Shown here piece by piece: positions 9,562 to 18,879 of a stretch of 64,000 bases of DNA (position 1 is its first letter; the number at the start of each line of letters is the position of its first letter). The position numbers and the translations under genes are program-made. This DNA comes from Neoalteromonas arenosi (GTDB taxonomy: Bacteria; Pseudomonadota; Gammaproteobacteria; Enterobacterales; Alteromonadaceae), in the NCBI RefSeq assembly GCF_030362855.1, contig NZ_JAUCBP010000011.1, forward strand, positions 1 through 64,000. The letters run 5' to 3'. A model generated the notes under the pieces. That model did no database searches and was not told where the DNA came from. It saw only the letters and a program-made list of their open reading frames with translations.

Positions 9562-10326
9562 TCATATACCATCGCCGAACTCATGAAGACCACACTCGCG
9601 TTTTAGACCAAAGAAGCGCGTATCTTGCTCAGACATGCCCTCTTGCAGGCTTTGGGTTGTATGCCAGTCACCGATAGACACGTACCCTTCGTCCCATAGC
9701 GGGTGATAAGGTAAGCCGTGTTCCTTCAAGTAAAAATGCAAATCTTTATTAGTCCAATCTATGATCGGATAAACCTTTAACTGACCTCGCACTTTTTGCA
9801 ATACCGGTAAGCCCTCACGTGTATCAGATTGCGAGCGACGCAACCCCGCAAACCAGATACCAGCATCAAGTTCCTGTAACGCGCGCTGCATTGGCTCCAC
9901 TTTATTCATCCGATTGTATTGCTCGATGCCGTCAACACCTTTTTCCCATAGCTTACCAAAACGCGCCTCTTGCCATGCAGATGATATCTCTGCGCGATAT
10001 ACGTGTAAGTTCAATGATAAACGAGAAACTAACTCATCAATAAACTGATAGGTTTCTGGAAATAAATAACCGGTATCAGTTAGTACAACGGGAATATCGG
10101 GTTGCTGCTGCGTCAATAGATGCAACATCACCGCAGACTGTGCGCCAAAACTACTCGACACAATCGCTTTACCTGGCAAATACTCAAGTACCCAAGCGAC
10201 ACGCTGTTGTGCAGTCATTTTTTCTAACGCAGCGTTTACTAAAGCGATATCCTCGGCACTCGAATCCACGTTCACACGTGGTAGCTGCTTAACTTCATCG
10301 AGTGCTAAGGCATTTGTACTAGGCAT
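9562..10326 (-). CDS. cysH: Phosphoadenosine phosphosulfate (PAPS) reductase CysH
   Basis: Reduces PAPS to sulfite using thioredoxin, the step before sulfite reductase. Visible motifs are the [13 protein letters not shown] nucleotide loop, [21 protein letters not shown], and the C-terminal ECGLH with the catalytic cysteine. The two cysteine pairs of the [4Fe-4S] APS reductases are absent, so this is the PAPS type. I start at the ATG at 10326 (254 residues), which has AAGGA 5 nt upstream and overlaps cysI by 8 nt; a longer frame to 10371 runs inside cysI. Third gene of cysJIH. Confidence 0.96.
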   Translation of the reverse strand: MPSTNALALDEVKQLPRVNVDSSAEDIALVNAALEKMTAQQRVAWVLEYLPGKAIVSSSFGAQSAVMLHLLTQQQPDIPVVLTDTGYLFPETYQFIDELVSRLSLNLHVYRAEISSAWQEARFGKLWEKGVDGIEQYNRMNKVEPMQRALQELDAGIWFAGLRRSQSDTREGLPVLQKVRGQLKVYPIIDWTNKDLHFYLKEHGLPYHPLWDEGYVSIGDWHTTQSLQEGMSEQDTRFFGLKRECGLHEFGDGI

Positions 10327-12025
10327 AAAAATCCTTGGCGGAATCAACCACCGGCTTAACGATCCCCGCACGGATCACGAAATCACCAAAAGCCTCGTTT
10401 TCATTGCGCTCATTAGCCCAACGACCAATTAGCTCATCCATGTGCTGCATGATTTCTTCGTGCGAAATATTCTCTTTATACATCTTTGGTATACGCGTGC
10501 CTTCGCGGTTACCGCCGATGTGGAAGTTGTATTTCCCCGGTCCTTTGCCGACCAAACCGACTTCCGCTAGCATGGCTCGTCCACAACCGTTCGGACAACC
10601 GGTAACACGGTAAATGATACTGGCGTCAGCCATGCCGTGTTTTGCTAGTAAACCCTCAAGCTCAGTAACAGCATCAGGTAGATAACGCTCGGCTTCTGCC
10701 ATAGCCAGTGGGCATGTCGGCAGAGCCACACAAGCCATTGAGTCTTGCCGCTGCACACTGACTGATGCTTGGATCAAACCATGCTCTACTGCTAGTGCTT
10801 CGATAGTCGCTTTTTGATCACTCGGTACGCCAGCGATAATTAAGTTCTGATTAGCGGTTAGGCGGAAATCGCCTTGATGTATTTTTGCAATCTCGGCACA
10901 ACCCGTTTTCAAGGTCTTGCCTGGGTAATCAAGAATCCGACCATTTTCAATGAACACCGTTAGGTGGTGTTTACCATCGATGCCTTCCACCCAACCAAAT
11001 CGGTCACCTCGGCCGGTAAACTCATAGGGACGGCTCTCACCAAACACGATACCAGCGCGTTTTTCCACTTCCTGTTTGAAAGTCTCAACACCCACTCGCT
11101 CCAACGTATACTTGGTCTTCGCGTTTTTACGGTTAACGCGGTTGCCCCAATCGCGCTGCGTTGTCACTACCGCTTCAGCCACAGCTAGTGTGTCTTTAAG
11201 TTCAATAAAGCCAAAATCATCTGCTTTACGCGGGAAGGTTGCAGTATCACCGTGTGTCATAGCTAGACCACCACCGACTAATACATTGAAACCAATTAAC
11301 TGACCATTTTCGGCAATGGCGACAAAGTTAAGATCGTTAGCGTGCACATCAACGTCATTTTGTGGCGGTATAACCACCGTGGTTTTGAATTTCCGAGGTA
11401 AATAGGTATCGCCTAGTATAGGTTCTTCCGTCGTTTCAACCTTTTCACCGTCTAACCATATCTCAGCATAAGCCTTGGTTTTTGGTAATAAATGTTCACT
11501 GATTTTTGCTGCCCATTCCCATGCCTGTTGATGCACTTCTGATTCAATTGGATTAGAAGTACAGAGCACGTTTCGGTTCACGTCTCCCGCGGTAGCGATC
11601 GAGTCAATACCCGCTTTATTCAGCGTCTGATGCATCAATTTAATATTGGGTTTTAGTACACCATGGAACTGGAAAGTTTGACGTGTCGTCAAACGAATAC
11701 TGCCATACAACGAGTAGTCTTGAGCAAACTTGTCGATAACCAACCATTGCTCAGGTGTAATCACTCCGCCCGGCAAGCGCGCGCGCAGCATTACGTTGTG
11801 CAACGGCTCTAATTTCTGCTTAGTTCGCTCGTTGCGGATATCACGATCATCTTGTTGATACATGCCATGGAAACGAATTAACTGAAAGTTATCCGCAGTA
11901 AAACCACCTGTTACATCGTCCTTTAGATCGGCCTCTATCGTTCCGCGCAGGTGTCGACTCTCCGCTTTTAAGCGCTCGTTGTCAGATAACTTCCCGGTAA
12001 CAATTAGGTTGTTTTTATCGCTCAT
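10319..12025 (-). CDS. cysI: Sulfite reductase [NADPH] hemoprotein beta subunit
   Basis: Catalytic subunit that reduces sulfite to sulfide by six electrons at a siroheme-[4Fe-4S] centre. The 568-residue length is normal. The cluster cysteines are seen in CVALPTC (about 432 and 438) and GCPNGCG (about 477 and 481), followed by [13 protein letters not shown]. Other hallmarks are [13 protein letters not shown] and GDVNRNVLC. Its ATG overlaps the cysJ stop as TAATG, implying translational coupling. Confidence 0.97.
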   Translation of the reverse strand: MSDKNNLIVTGKLSDNERLKAESRHLRGTIEADLKDDVTGGFTADNFQLIRFHGMYQQDDRDIRNERTKQKLEPLHNVMLRARLPGGVITPEQWLVIDKFAQDYSLYGSIRLTTRQTFQFHGVLKPNIKLMHQTLNKAGIDSIATAGDVNRNVLCTSNPIESEVHQQAWEWAAKISEHLLPKTKAYAEIWLDGEKVETTEEPILGDTYLPRKFKTTVVIPPQNDVDVHANDLNFVAIAENGQLIGFNVLVGGGLAMTHGDTATFPRKADDFGFIELKDTLAVAEAVVTTQRDWGNRVNRKNAKTKYTLERVGVETFKQEVEKRAGIVFGESRPYEFTGRGDRFGWVEGIDGKHHLTVFIENGRILDYPGKTLKTGCAEIAKIHQGDFRLTANQNLIIAGVPSDQKATIEALAVEHGLIQASVSVQRQDSMACVALPTCPLAMAEAERYLPDAVTELEGLLAKHGMADASIIYRVTGCPNGCGRAMLAEVGLVGKGPGKYNFHIGGNREGTRIPKMYKENISHEEIMQHMDELIGRWANERNENEAFGDFVIRAGIVKPVVDSAKDFYA

Positions 12026-13815
12026 TAGTACACGTCCTTCTGGTAACGCTTAGTTTTTCTAAGGTTAACCAAGTATTCTTTCGCACCTGCGTCATCGCGC
12101 TTCCCATGTGTTTTTATCACCTCTAATAACGCTTCTTCTACGTCTTTAGCCATACGCATGGCATCGCCGCATACATAGACATGAGCACCAGACTCCAACC
12201 ACGCAAACACGTCAGCACCATGCTCTATGATGCGGTGTTGTACATAAATTTTTTCCGCCTGATCACGTGAAAAGGCCAGACTAATGCGCGATAAAGCACC
12301 ACTTTTAAGGTACGCCTGCCACTCAGTTTGATATAAGAAATCTTGGGTAAAGTTTGGATTGCCAAAAAATAGCCAGCTGTCGCCATCGGCACCCGTTGCC
12401 TCGCGTTCTTGCATAAACGCCCTAAACGGAGCGATCCCTGTGCCCGGTCCTATCATAATCACAGGCGTATTGCCGTCCTGAGGTAAACGGAAATTGTCGT
12501 TCTTTTCAATGAATACGCCAACCTCCTGGCCTTCCTCGAGCCGTGTAGTTAAATAACCTGACGCACCGCCCTGATGACGAACTTCGTTGAATTGATAATC
12601 AACATGCGCGACTGTCAGATGCACTTCGTCTTCTACTTCTGCTTGGCTTGACGCAATGGAATACAAACGCGGTGTCAGTGGACGCAATGCATCAATTAAC
12701 TGCTGTGCGTCTAGAGCTGCTGGGAAATCACGGACAATATCGATGATTTGACGCTCAGCCAAATAGGCTCGAAGCTCAGCGGGTTGTCCTAGCAATTCTT
12801 GCAACTTAGGGAGTTCAGTTGCCGCAGCATAGGCCTTAATAAATCCGGGGTAGCTTAGCGTAAGCTCGAGCTTTTCTATCAAAGCAGTAGAAACTGTCAT
12901 TGATTCGTCTTTCACTGAAACGACTGTTGTTGGATCGATCTGGGTCAGTGACAATAATTCTTCGACGAGCGCCGGGTCATTCTTAAACCATACACCAAGC
13001 GCATCACCAGGTTGATATTGTAATCCTGAATCTTCAAGGGAGAGTTCTATATGTTGGATATCTTTTACAGAATCGCGCCCAGTAATTTTCTGAGCAACCA
13101 ACAAAGCTGAAGGAAACGGGTTTTGCTTGTTGTACTGACTAGCAACTGTTGGTGCGGCTTCTGTGATAGGCACCACATTATTGGCTGCGGCAGACATAGA
13201 CGATTTTGCAAACGCAACGACTTTTTCAGCCCAATCATTGGCCGCAGCTTCATAATCGACGTCACAATCAACCCGCTCTGCTAACGCTGTTGCCCCTAAA
13301 TTGGCTAAGCGCTGATCGAAGTCTTTACCGGTCTGGCAGAAAAACTCGTAACTGGTATCACCTAAGCCCAATACTGTATATTTCAGATTCGCCAGTTTTG
13401 GCGCTTTCTTACTCGCTAAAAACTCATGGAACTCAATCGCATCATCAGGCGCATCGCCTTCACCGTGAGTGCTAACAGCAATCGCCAAATGGGTTTCATT
13501 TTTAATCTGACGCGGTTTGTAATCAGCCATACTGACTAGTACTGCGTTTACACCCGCAGCTTGCAGGCGGCTGTGCAACTGTGTCGCAACTCCCTTAGCA
13601 TTGCCTGTCTGAGAGCCATACATAACAGTAAACGTGTCACCTGAAGCGGTCTGCGAAGATTGCTCGCCAGTTGGCGCAGCAGAAGCTCCGGTTGCAGCTA
13701 GGCCCGCCAGATAACCACTGACCCATGTCAGCTGTTCACGATTTAACGGTGCAATGGCCTGTGTGATTAGGTTCCATTGTTCAGGGCTTAATACACCCGG
13801 GTGTTGAGCACTCAA
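12025..13815 (-). CDS. cysJ: Sulfite reductase [NADPH] flavoprotein alpha subunit
   Basis: Electron-transfer subunit carrying electrons from NADPH via FAD and FMN to CysI. The flavodoxin domain (about 65-205) shows [21 protein letters not shown] and [12 protein letters not shown]. The FAD/NADPH domains show [31 protein letters not shown] and [14 protein letters not shown], ending in KRYQKDVY. Start is a TTG at 13815 with GGAG 7 nt upstream; no ATG fits. It leads the cysJIH operon, whose 5' region holds a 10-bp inverted repeat. Confidence 0.97.
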   Translation of the reverse strand: MSAQHPGVLSPEQWNLITQAIAPLNREQLTWVSGYLAGLAATGASAAPTGEQSSQTASGDTFTVMYGSQTGNAKGVATQLHSRLQAAGVNAVLVSMADYKPRQIKNETHLAIAVSTHGEGDAPDDAIEFHEFLASKKAPKLANLKYTVLGLGDTSYEFFCQTGKDFDQRLANLGATALAERVDCDVDYEAAANDWAEKVVAFAKSSMSAAANNVVPITEAAPTVASQYNKQNPFPSALLVAQKITGRDSVKDIQHIELSLEDSGLQYQPGDALGVWFKNDPALVEELLSLTQIDPTTVVSVKDESMTVSTALIEKLELTLSYPGFIKAYAAATELPKLQELLGQPAELRAYLAERQIIDIVRDFPAALDAQQLIDALRPLTPRLYSIASSQAEVEDEVHLTVAHVDYQFNEVRHQGGASGYLTTRLEEGQEVGVFIEKNDNFRLPQDGNTPVIMIGPGTGIAPFRAFMQEREATGADGDSWLFFGNPNFTQDFLYQTEWQAYLKSGALSRISLAFSRDQAEKIYVQHRIIEHGADVFAWLESGAHVYVCGDAMRMAKDVEEALLEVIKTHGKRDDAGAKEYLVNLRKTKRYQKDVY

Positions 13816-13856
13816 ACTAAAACTCCACTTAAATTTAACTCAGAGGCAGGTATAAG

Positions 13857-13894
13857 AACGCTAGCCTACAAAATTTATTGCAAAGGCTAGCGTT
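13857..13894. repeat. Inverted repeat in the cysJ 5' region
   Basis: AACGCTAGCC (13857-13866) and GGCTAGCGTT (13885-13894) are perfect inverted copies separated by 18 nt. A TTGACA (13899-13904, minus strand) lies just outside, so the repeat would flank the -10 region of a cysJ promoter, though no good -10 hexamer is visible. It could be an operator or an RNA stem in the leader. Confidence 0.55.
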
Positions 13895-13976
13895 TAATTG
13901 TCAAAACAGGAAAGAATAAAAAACGATTTTTTATTACGTAATTGACTTATAGCGGCCGTTTGCCGGCCGCAAATGA

Positions 13977-14732
13977 TTAGAAGTGAAACTCGATTCCGGC
14001 AAAGGCGCCATCAAACGACAAGTCAGTATAAATGTCATCAAGGTCCTCTAACTCAACGGTCGTATCGCGATAACCAACCTGTAAGGTCATGTCCAGAGCG
14101 AGGCTCTCTATGAAGCTATATGTTAATGCCACTTGGAAATCGCTCACCGTATTATCGTCAAATGACAGGTAACTGCCTTCAGCGTATACACCTAAACCTG
14201 TGAAAGGTAAGCCAAACGCAACACGTGAATACCCCATCGGCACAATACCAGTAAATGCTTGTTCTGCTGTTAAGCTCGATGCAGAGTCTGACACAAGTAA
14301 AGACCCATCAACGTATTTGCCGTTAACCCCTAGGTCTATGCTGACCAAATCGTTGTCAAAAATCTCGTAATACAGAATAAAGTCGGTTGTTGTTAATTGC
14401 ACATCAGTAAACACGTCAGTGTCCGCGGTAAATAACTCTCCATCGAACGTAAACGACGACGTTAGTACCGTATTTCCGGACGTATCCATCGTTGTGTTGA
14501 TAACTTTGAGATTTGGGATTAGTGGGATTGGGTGCTCAAGTGCTGCATAAAATGAGCTATTAGTTTCCGAGTCGAAACCAAACTGAGTGACGTTTGACTC
14601 ATCAGAGAAACCACCACTGGTTGACATATCCCAGCCTTGAGCGCCGGCATATATACCTAACACTGTATCAGCATGAGCATTAAAGGTTGCACTTGTACAA
14701 AGTGCCAATGCTGCAATCTTAAATAATCGCAT
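13977..14732 (-). CDS. TIGR04219 family outer-membrane beta-barrel protein
   Basis: The 251-residue product has a Sec signal peptide cut after AHA (about residue 21), alternating amphipathic strands and a C-terminal Phe (IEFHF), the recognition signal for outer-membrane insertion. The start of the mature part (VLGIYAGAQGWD) matches what I recall of TIGR04219. It follows the DUF2333 gene by 8 nt, so the two are co-transcribed. Function unknown. Downstream lies a GC-rich hairpin (13953-13971) without a clear T-run. Confidence 0.85.
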   Translation of the reverse strand: MRLFKIAALALCTSATFNAHADTVLGIYAGAQGWDMSTSGGFSDESNVTQFGFDSETNSSFYAALEHPIPLIPNLKVINTTMDTSGNTVLTSSFTFDGELFTADTDVFTDVQLTTTDFILYYEIFDNDLVSIDLGVNGKYVDGSLLVSDSASSLTAEQAFTGIVPMGYSRVAFGLPFTGLGVYAEGSYLSFDDNTVSDFQVALTYSFIESLALDMTLQVGYRDTTVELEDLDDIYTDLSFDGAFAGIEFHF

Positions 14733-14740
14733 GGATTTCC

Positions 14741-15733
14741 TTAACCTTGATTGAGAAGTTCTGTTAATTCTATTAAAGCAGCATTTGCTCTGGAAATATA
14801 GTTCGCCATTACTAACGAATGATTAGCAAATATACCAAAGCCACCGCCATTGAGGATCATCGGTGCCCAAACGGGCTCTTGAGTCGCTTCTAATTCCCGA
14901 ATGATCTGCTGCAAACTGACCGTTGCATTCTTTTTCGCTAAGACATCAGCGAAGTCTCGCTCGATAGCTTTGAGGAAGTGCAATAGAGCCCAGCTTGCCC
15001 CACGCGCTTCGTAAAAATTATCATCGATTTTGAACCAACTGGTTTTTGTTTGTAGTTTATTACTGGTAGGTGTTGATTGATGAGCTGCTGGATCACCAGC
15101 CAAATCGGTATTGTAAATTTCGGTTCCGACACTGGCACTTAATTTTTGTGACATACTGCCCAGACGCTTTTCAACCTGTTTCAACCAATCACGTAAATTA
15201 TCGGCACGTGTGTAGAATTGACTATCATCAACTTGTCTATCGCCCAGCTCAGAGCGATAGGTCCGCAGTAAATCTAAAGCTTCGCCATACTGAGATTCAG
15301 CTGAGGGTAACAACCAGCTGAGATGGTCAATGTTGAGTTTTGGTTGGGCCGCAATTAACCGTGAGTTTTCTACCGACTGTGATTGGGAACGGCTAAAATC
15401 TTTGCGCATCGCCAATGCCAAGTCGCGCATCATTTCCAATGCTCCAAACTCCCATGCAGGCATATTGTCGACGAATACCGAAGGTGGCATCAAGTCATTG
15501 GCTAAGTAACCACCAGGTTTATGGAGTAGGGTATCACCAACTTCGATCAAAGCGGTGGTAGTAGTGTAGCCGGCAACCACCTCTTCATTGTGGGCCAGCG
15601 CATGATCAGCTGCGCGTTGATTGACATCGAAAACATCGGGTTCCTGACTCCAATACCAACCTAACAGGGTAAGAAGCAACACTAAAACCAGTGTTACAGC
15701 GGAAATAGATTTTGCATTTAACAACGATTTCAT
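14741..15733 (-). CDS. DUF2333 family inner-membrane protein
   Basis: The 330-residue protein has one N-terminal transmembrane helix (about 10-28) ending in GWYWSQEP, with the rest predicted periplasmic. The segment GYTTTTALIEVGDTLLHKPGGYLANDLMPP is typical of DUF2333, whose function is unknown. It lies about 100 nt downstream of the psp cluster on the same strand and 8 nt before the TIGR04219 gene. Whether it shares the psp transcript is unclear. Confidence 0.88.
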   Translation of the reverse strand: MKSLLNAKSISAVTLVLVLLLTLLGWYWSQEPDVFDVNQRAADHALAHNEEVVAGYTTTTALIEVGDTLLHKPGGYLANDLMPPSVFVDNMPAWEFGALEMMRDLALAMRKDFSRSQSQSVENSRLIAAQPKLNIDHLSWLLPSAESQYGEALDLLRTYRSELGDRQVDDSQFYTRADNLRDWLKQVEKRLGSMSQKLSASVGTEIYNTDLAGDPAAHQSTPTSNKLQTKTSWFKIDDNFYEARGASWALLHFLKAIERDFADVLAKKNATVSLQQIIRELEATQEPVWAPMILNGGGFGIFANHSLVMANYISRANAALIELTELLNQG

Positions 15734-15834
15734 AGGTCCCTTAAACTAGCATTTTTAAAAACTGAACGTTTTCCTTTGTACATGACAAGGAGTGTAGTTG
15801 ATCACTGGATTTAAGTCTGCTTTTTTCAACCCAA

Positions 15835-16161
15835 CTAGCAGTTAGCTTGAGACCTGTCACGACAAACCAAGTAAAGTAGCACAGCAATTGTAATTGGCCA
15901 TAATGCACTCAGTCCAATTGCAACAAAAGCAGTAGCGACGACGACCGCTGTCACAACAAAAACGGCGAGAATCCCAGTCGCTAGCACTGCCGCCAGTGCT
16001 AAAACGACCAGAGTTAATACAACGCCACCAAGAAACCACTCAACTACATCATGGTGGATACCATTTAGATCAAGGTGAATGTTCATTGGCGTGATTGGCA
16101 CATAATCCATCACATAAAACACTGTCCAAACGACCAAGATTGTAATCAAGAGTTTCTTCAT
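15835..16161 (-). CDS. Small membrane protein of the psp cluster
   Basis: A 108-residue protein with a hydrophobic N-terminal helix (about 5-22), a ~20-residue polar stretch (NIHLDLNGIHHDVVEWFLGG) and two or three further helices, ending in an Arg/Cys-containing tail. I do not recognise the family. It starts 3 nt after the pspC stop with GGAG inside pspC, so it is surely co-translated with it. No PspB-like leucine-zipper protein is present; it might replace PspB as PspC partner (inference). Confidence 0.78.
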   Translation of the reverse strand: MKKLLITILVVWTVFYVMDYVPITPMNIHLDLNGIHHDVVEWFLGGVVLTLVVLALAAVLATGILAVFVVTAVVVATAFVAIGLSALWPITIAVLLYLVCRDRSQANC

Positions 16162-16164
16162 GGC

Positions 16165-16365
16165 TTAGCGCTCCTTAAGAATAAGACTCGCAATCAAATA
16201 TGTCATTCCGCACAACATTGGAGCGATAAACATTCCAACAATCATTGCGACGCGAACATAGAACACATCAAAATCGAAATGGCGGGCTAAACCACCCGCT
16301 AACCCCGTGATAATTTTTTCATGTCGACTTCGGTGAAGCTTGTTGATATCAAATGTTTCTTTCAT
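16165..16365 (-). CDS. pspC: PspC domain protein
   Basis: A 66-residue protein matching the PspC core: a short charged N-terminus (KLHRSRHEKIITGLAGGLARHF) followed by two transmembrane helices. In E. coli PspC, with PspB, senses inner-membrane stress and recruits PspA; here the longer C-terminal domain is missing. It sits 32 nt after pspA. A GC-rich inverted repeat spans the pspA stop just before it. Confidence 0.9.
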   Translation of the reverse strand: MKETFDINKLHRSRHEKIITGLAGGLARHFDFDVFYVRVAMIVGMFIAPMLCGMTYLIASLILKER

Positions 16366-16397
16366 TATTGCCTCCGGCTGTAGAAGGTAATGCGGCC

Positions 16398-17111
16398 TTA
16401 GGCGGCCGCTTTAGCGTTTGATTTTGTCGCTTTGCTTGCAGGCTTTTTGAATTTTGCTTTCAATTTCGCCAGTTCAGCTTCAACGTTTTCATCCTTTTCA
16501 AGCTGAGCAAACTGCTGCTCTAAGTTCACTGTTTCTGAAGAGGCAGGCACAATATCAAATGCATCAACTTGTGCTTCCAGTGCCTCTACTCGGCTTTCAT
16601 ACTGTTCAAAACGTGTCACAGCGTCTTCTACAGCATTGCTGTTGACGCTTTGCTTAGCCTGTAAACGTACCGCCGAATTTTGTTTGCGAGCAACCAAGCT
16701 TTTCTGCTTAGTCCGCGCTTCGTTTAACTTACTCTGCAAACGCGCCGTATCTTCTTGGATGTTCTTGATTAAATCATCTAGTTGCGTCTTCTGCTCTTCT
16801 AGAGCCGTAACTTTACTTTCAACGCTATGCTTTTCGGTTAGTGCCGCACGCGCTAAATCATCGCGCTGCTTATCAACAGCCAACTGTGCCTTCTGCTGCC
16901 AGTTACTAGCCTGCTTCTGCAAGCCTGAAATTTGTCTATCGAGTTGCTTCTGTTCGGCCAAATTCTTAGCCGCGACAGAGCGGATCTCTACCAAAGTTTC
17001 TTCCATTTCCTGAATGATCAGTCGAATCACTTTCTCAGGGTCTTCCGCCTTGTCTAACATAGCGTTGATGTTGGCTTGCACGATATCTGAAATTCTTGAA
17101 AACATTCCCAT
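16398..17111 (-). CDS. pspA: Phage shock protein A
   Basis: Peripheral membrane protein of the PspA/IM30 (ESCRT-III-like) family that stabilises stressed inner membrane and in E. coli inhibits PspF. The 237-residue sequence begins with the amphipathic helix MGMFSRISDIVQANINAMLD and EDPEKVIRLIIQEME, followed by long coiled coil (about 25-190). The C-terminus is Lys/Ala-rich. It follows the secreted-protein gene by 14 nt and precedes pspC. Confidence 0.95.
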   Translation of the reverse strand: MGMFSRISDIVQANINAMLDKAEDPEKVIRLIIQEMEETLVEIRSVAAKNLAEQKQLDRQISGLQKQASNWQQKAQLAVDKQRDDLARAALTEKHSVESKVTALEEQKTQLDDLIKNIQEDTARLQSKLNEARTKQKSLVARKQNSAVRLQAKQSVNSNAVEDAVTRFEQYESRVEALEAQVDAFDIVPASSETVNLEQQFAQLEKDENVEAELAKLKAKFKKPASKATKSNAKAAA

Positions 17112-17125
17112 GATTTACTCCTCAA

Positions 17126-17407
17126 TTATTCTGATTTAGATTGTTCGTTAGTGGTTGCGTCTTTTGCCGCAAACTCAGTGACTGTGACCTTGGTCTGTAC
17201 ATCAGACGCTTTTTCAGTCAGTGCGTGAGAAGCATTAGCAACTGTTTCCGTTGCTTGATGCTGTAATTCATCAATTGTTAGCTCTACAGCACTATCCAAC
17301 ATACGACTTAAAATGTTCTGTAGTACTGATTCTTGGGCGTGCGCTACTGGTGCAGTTAATGCGGCACCAATAAGTGCGATAGTTGCGATAGTCTTAGTAG
17401 CTTTCAT
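17126..17407 (-). CDS. Small secreted protein leading the psp operon
   Basis: A 93-residue protein with a signal peptide ending at AHA-Q (about residue 24); the mature ~69 residues are polar, Thr/Glu/Ala-rich and probably helical. I know no family. It has AAGGA 8 nt before its ATG and lies directly downstream of the predicted sigma-54 promoter, so it is the first product of the psp transcript. A periplasmic product in this place suggests a sensor or chaperone-like role in envelope stress (inference). Confidence 0.78.
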   Translation of the reverse strand: MKATKTIATIALIGAALTAPVAHAQESVLQNILSRMLDSAVELTIDELQHQATETVANASHALTEKASDVQTKVTVTEFAAKDATTNEQSKSE

Positions 17408-17454
17408 TGTCTTGTCCTTTTCAAACGAGTCACTGAGTGTGAGTTATCCAAGTT

Positions 17455-17473
17455 ATAGCGAGAGCTGTGCCAA
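17455..17473 (-). promoter_or_regulatory. Sigma-54 promoter of the psp operon (predicted)
   Basis: The minus strand reads TTGGCACAGCTCTCGCTAT. The invariant GG (-24) and GC (-12) are separated by exactly 10 nt as in the consensus TGGCACG-N4-TTGCW. Transcription would begin near 17446, about 40 nt before the first gene. psp operons of enterobacteria are sigma-54/PspF dependent, so the context agrees. No pspF is in the window. Confidence 0.85.
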
Positions 17474-17570
17474 CTCTGAGAAAAAAGCATAAGACATTGA
17501 TAAATATGAACTTATAAAAATATAGAAAGAAATTTATTGAACGAACAGAAAGGATTAAATATTAATCAAT

Positions 17571-17604
17571 GGTTAAAATGACCATCAATTTAGCCATTTT
17601 AACC
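17571..17604. repeat. Inverted repeat upstream of the psp promoter / after dusA
   Basis: GGTTAAAATG (17571-17580) and CATTTTAACC (17595-17604) are perfect inverted copies around a 14-nt loop. The centre lies about 140 bp upstream of the predicted psp transcription start, where an activator site would fit, and 15 nt after the dusA stop, where a terminator would fit. No T-run follows on the minus strand. Confidence 0.6.
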
Positions 17605-17619
17605 AAGTGAGTAGTCAGA

Positions 17620-18642
17620 TCAGTTATTACGTGCAGCAAAATGCTGTTTTGATTGTTCAATCGTGGCTTGGACGGCTTCATAGCCACGCAACAAGATGTC
17701 GCTTTGAGGGTTTCTGCCGGTACCGTTTTGACTGAGATAACGGCGCCAAACACGTCCACCAGGTTGGCCTTGAAATAAACCGAGCATGTGTCGTGCTACG
17801 TGCCACTCTCGTTCGCCCTTGGCAACCTGCTCACGAATATAATCCTGCATTTTGACCACAACCATTTCGCGCGTAGGCACGGCTTGCGAGTCAGAATAAA
17901 ATACCTCATCAACACGCGCGAGCAAATAGGGGTTAGCGTATATTTCGCGCCCCAACATAACACCATCTACATAAGACAAGTGTTGTTTGGCCTCCTCAAA
18001 CGTTTTTATTCCGCCATTGATACTGATAGAAAGGTCGGGGAACTCCTGCTTTAATGCATATACACGTGGATAACTCAGCGGCGGTATATCGCGATTTTCC
18101 TTTGGACTTAGTCCTTGCAGCCAAGCCTTGCGCGCGTGAATAATAAAGGTATCACAGCCTGCATCAGCAACTTCACTCACGAAGCGCGTCAAATCTTCGT
18201 ACTCATCCATGTCATCGATACCGATGCGACATTTAACCGTTACTGGGATATCTACTTCCGCCTGCATCGCTTTAATACAATCAGCGACAACCGTCGGCTC
18301 GGCCATCAAGCATGCACCAAAGCGACCGTTTTTAACCCGATCAGATGGACACCCAACATTAATATTTACCTCGTCATAACCAAGCGCTTGGGCTTTGGCA
18401 CTGCACTGTGCCATTGCCGCAGGATCGGAGCCCCCTAATTGCAGTGCTACCGGATGCTCTTCAGTGTTAAAGCTAAGATAATCACCCTTGCCGAAAATAA
18501 TCGCACCGGTTGTTACCATTTCGGTATACAACAAAGCGTGGCGACTCATAGTCCGATAAAAATAGCGACAGTGTTTATCTGTCCAATCGAGCATGGGCGC
18601 AACGGAAAAAGTGCGATTAAGGCCTTGGTGTTTTGCGTTCAA
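17620..18642 (-). CDS. dusA: tRNA-dihydrouridine(20/20a) synthase DusA
   Basis: FMN enzyme that reduces uridine 20/20a in the tRNA D-loop with NADPH. The 340-residue protein shows [16 protein letters not shown] at the N-terminus, [21 protein letters not shown] with the catalytic cysteine, and [17 protein letters not shown], all specific to DusA. Start is a TTG at 18642; no ATG or GTG lies upstream of the conserved FSVAPMLDW block. Confidence 0.95.
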   Translation of the reverse strand: MNAKHQGLNRTFSVAPMLDWTDKHCRYFYRTMSRHALLYTEMVTTGAIIFGKGDYLSFNTEEHPVALQLGGSDPAAMAQCSAKAQALGYDEVNINVGCPSDRVKNGRFGACLMAEPTVVADCIKAMQAEVDIPVTVKCRIGIDDMDEYEDLTRFVSEVADAGCDTFIIHARKAWLQGLSPKENRDIPPLSYPRVYALKQEFPDLSISINGGIKTFEEAKQHLSYVDGVMLGREIYANPYLLARVDEVFYSDSQAVPTREMVVVKMQDYIREQVAKGEREWHVARHMLGLFQGQPGGRVWRRYLSQNGTGRNPQSDILLRGYEAVQATIEQSKQHFAARNN

Positions 18643-18820
18643 CGTGTTTCTATCTCAATGATTCTGGTGAATGGTAATGGGTCAAATTCTCGCTGCCGCG
18701 AATGATAACACTGCCATTGCTCTAGCGCACTAGCCTGTTGGCTTTGGATCGATAGAAGCTTGATATGGTTTACTTATCCAAACGATTAAAAACTTGATTC
18801 GAAATACTCGTCCAAGTGAC

Positions 18821-18848
18821 TTGCGTTATTACGTATTTCCTCTATATT
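18821..18848 (+). promoter_or_regulatory. Predicted promoter of the RimK-like/GNAT-C39 operon
   Basis: TTGCGT (18821-18826), a 16-bp spacer and TATATT (18843-18848) form a good sigma-70 promoter, predicting a ~25-nt leader before the GTG at 18880. It would drive both the ligase and peptidase genes. Confidence 0.55.
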
Positions 18849-18879
18849 CCGCTCAATTTTTATCCACACTGGAACGTCA

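Noticed and set aside
13953-13971. GCGGCCG/CGGCCGC hairpin as terminator of the TIGR04219 gene
   Set aside because: The stem is strong but no T-run follows on the minus strand, so I do not call it an intrinsic terminator.
16636-17013. 125-codon plus-strand frame inside pspA
   Set aside because: Antisense to pspA; Cys/Leu-rich composition is an artefact of the coiled-coil codons.
17562-17759. 65-codon minus-strand frame over the dusA end
   Set aside because: Out of frame with dusA and crosses the inverted repeat; no ribosome site.
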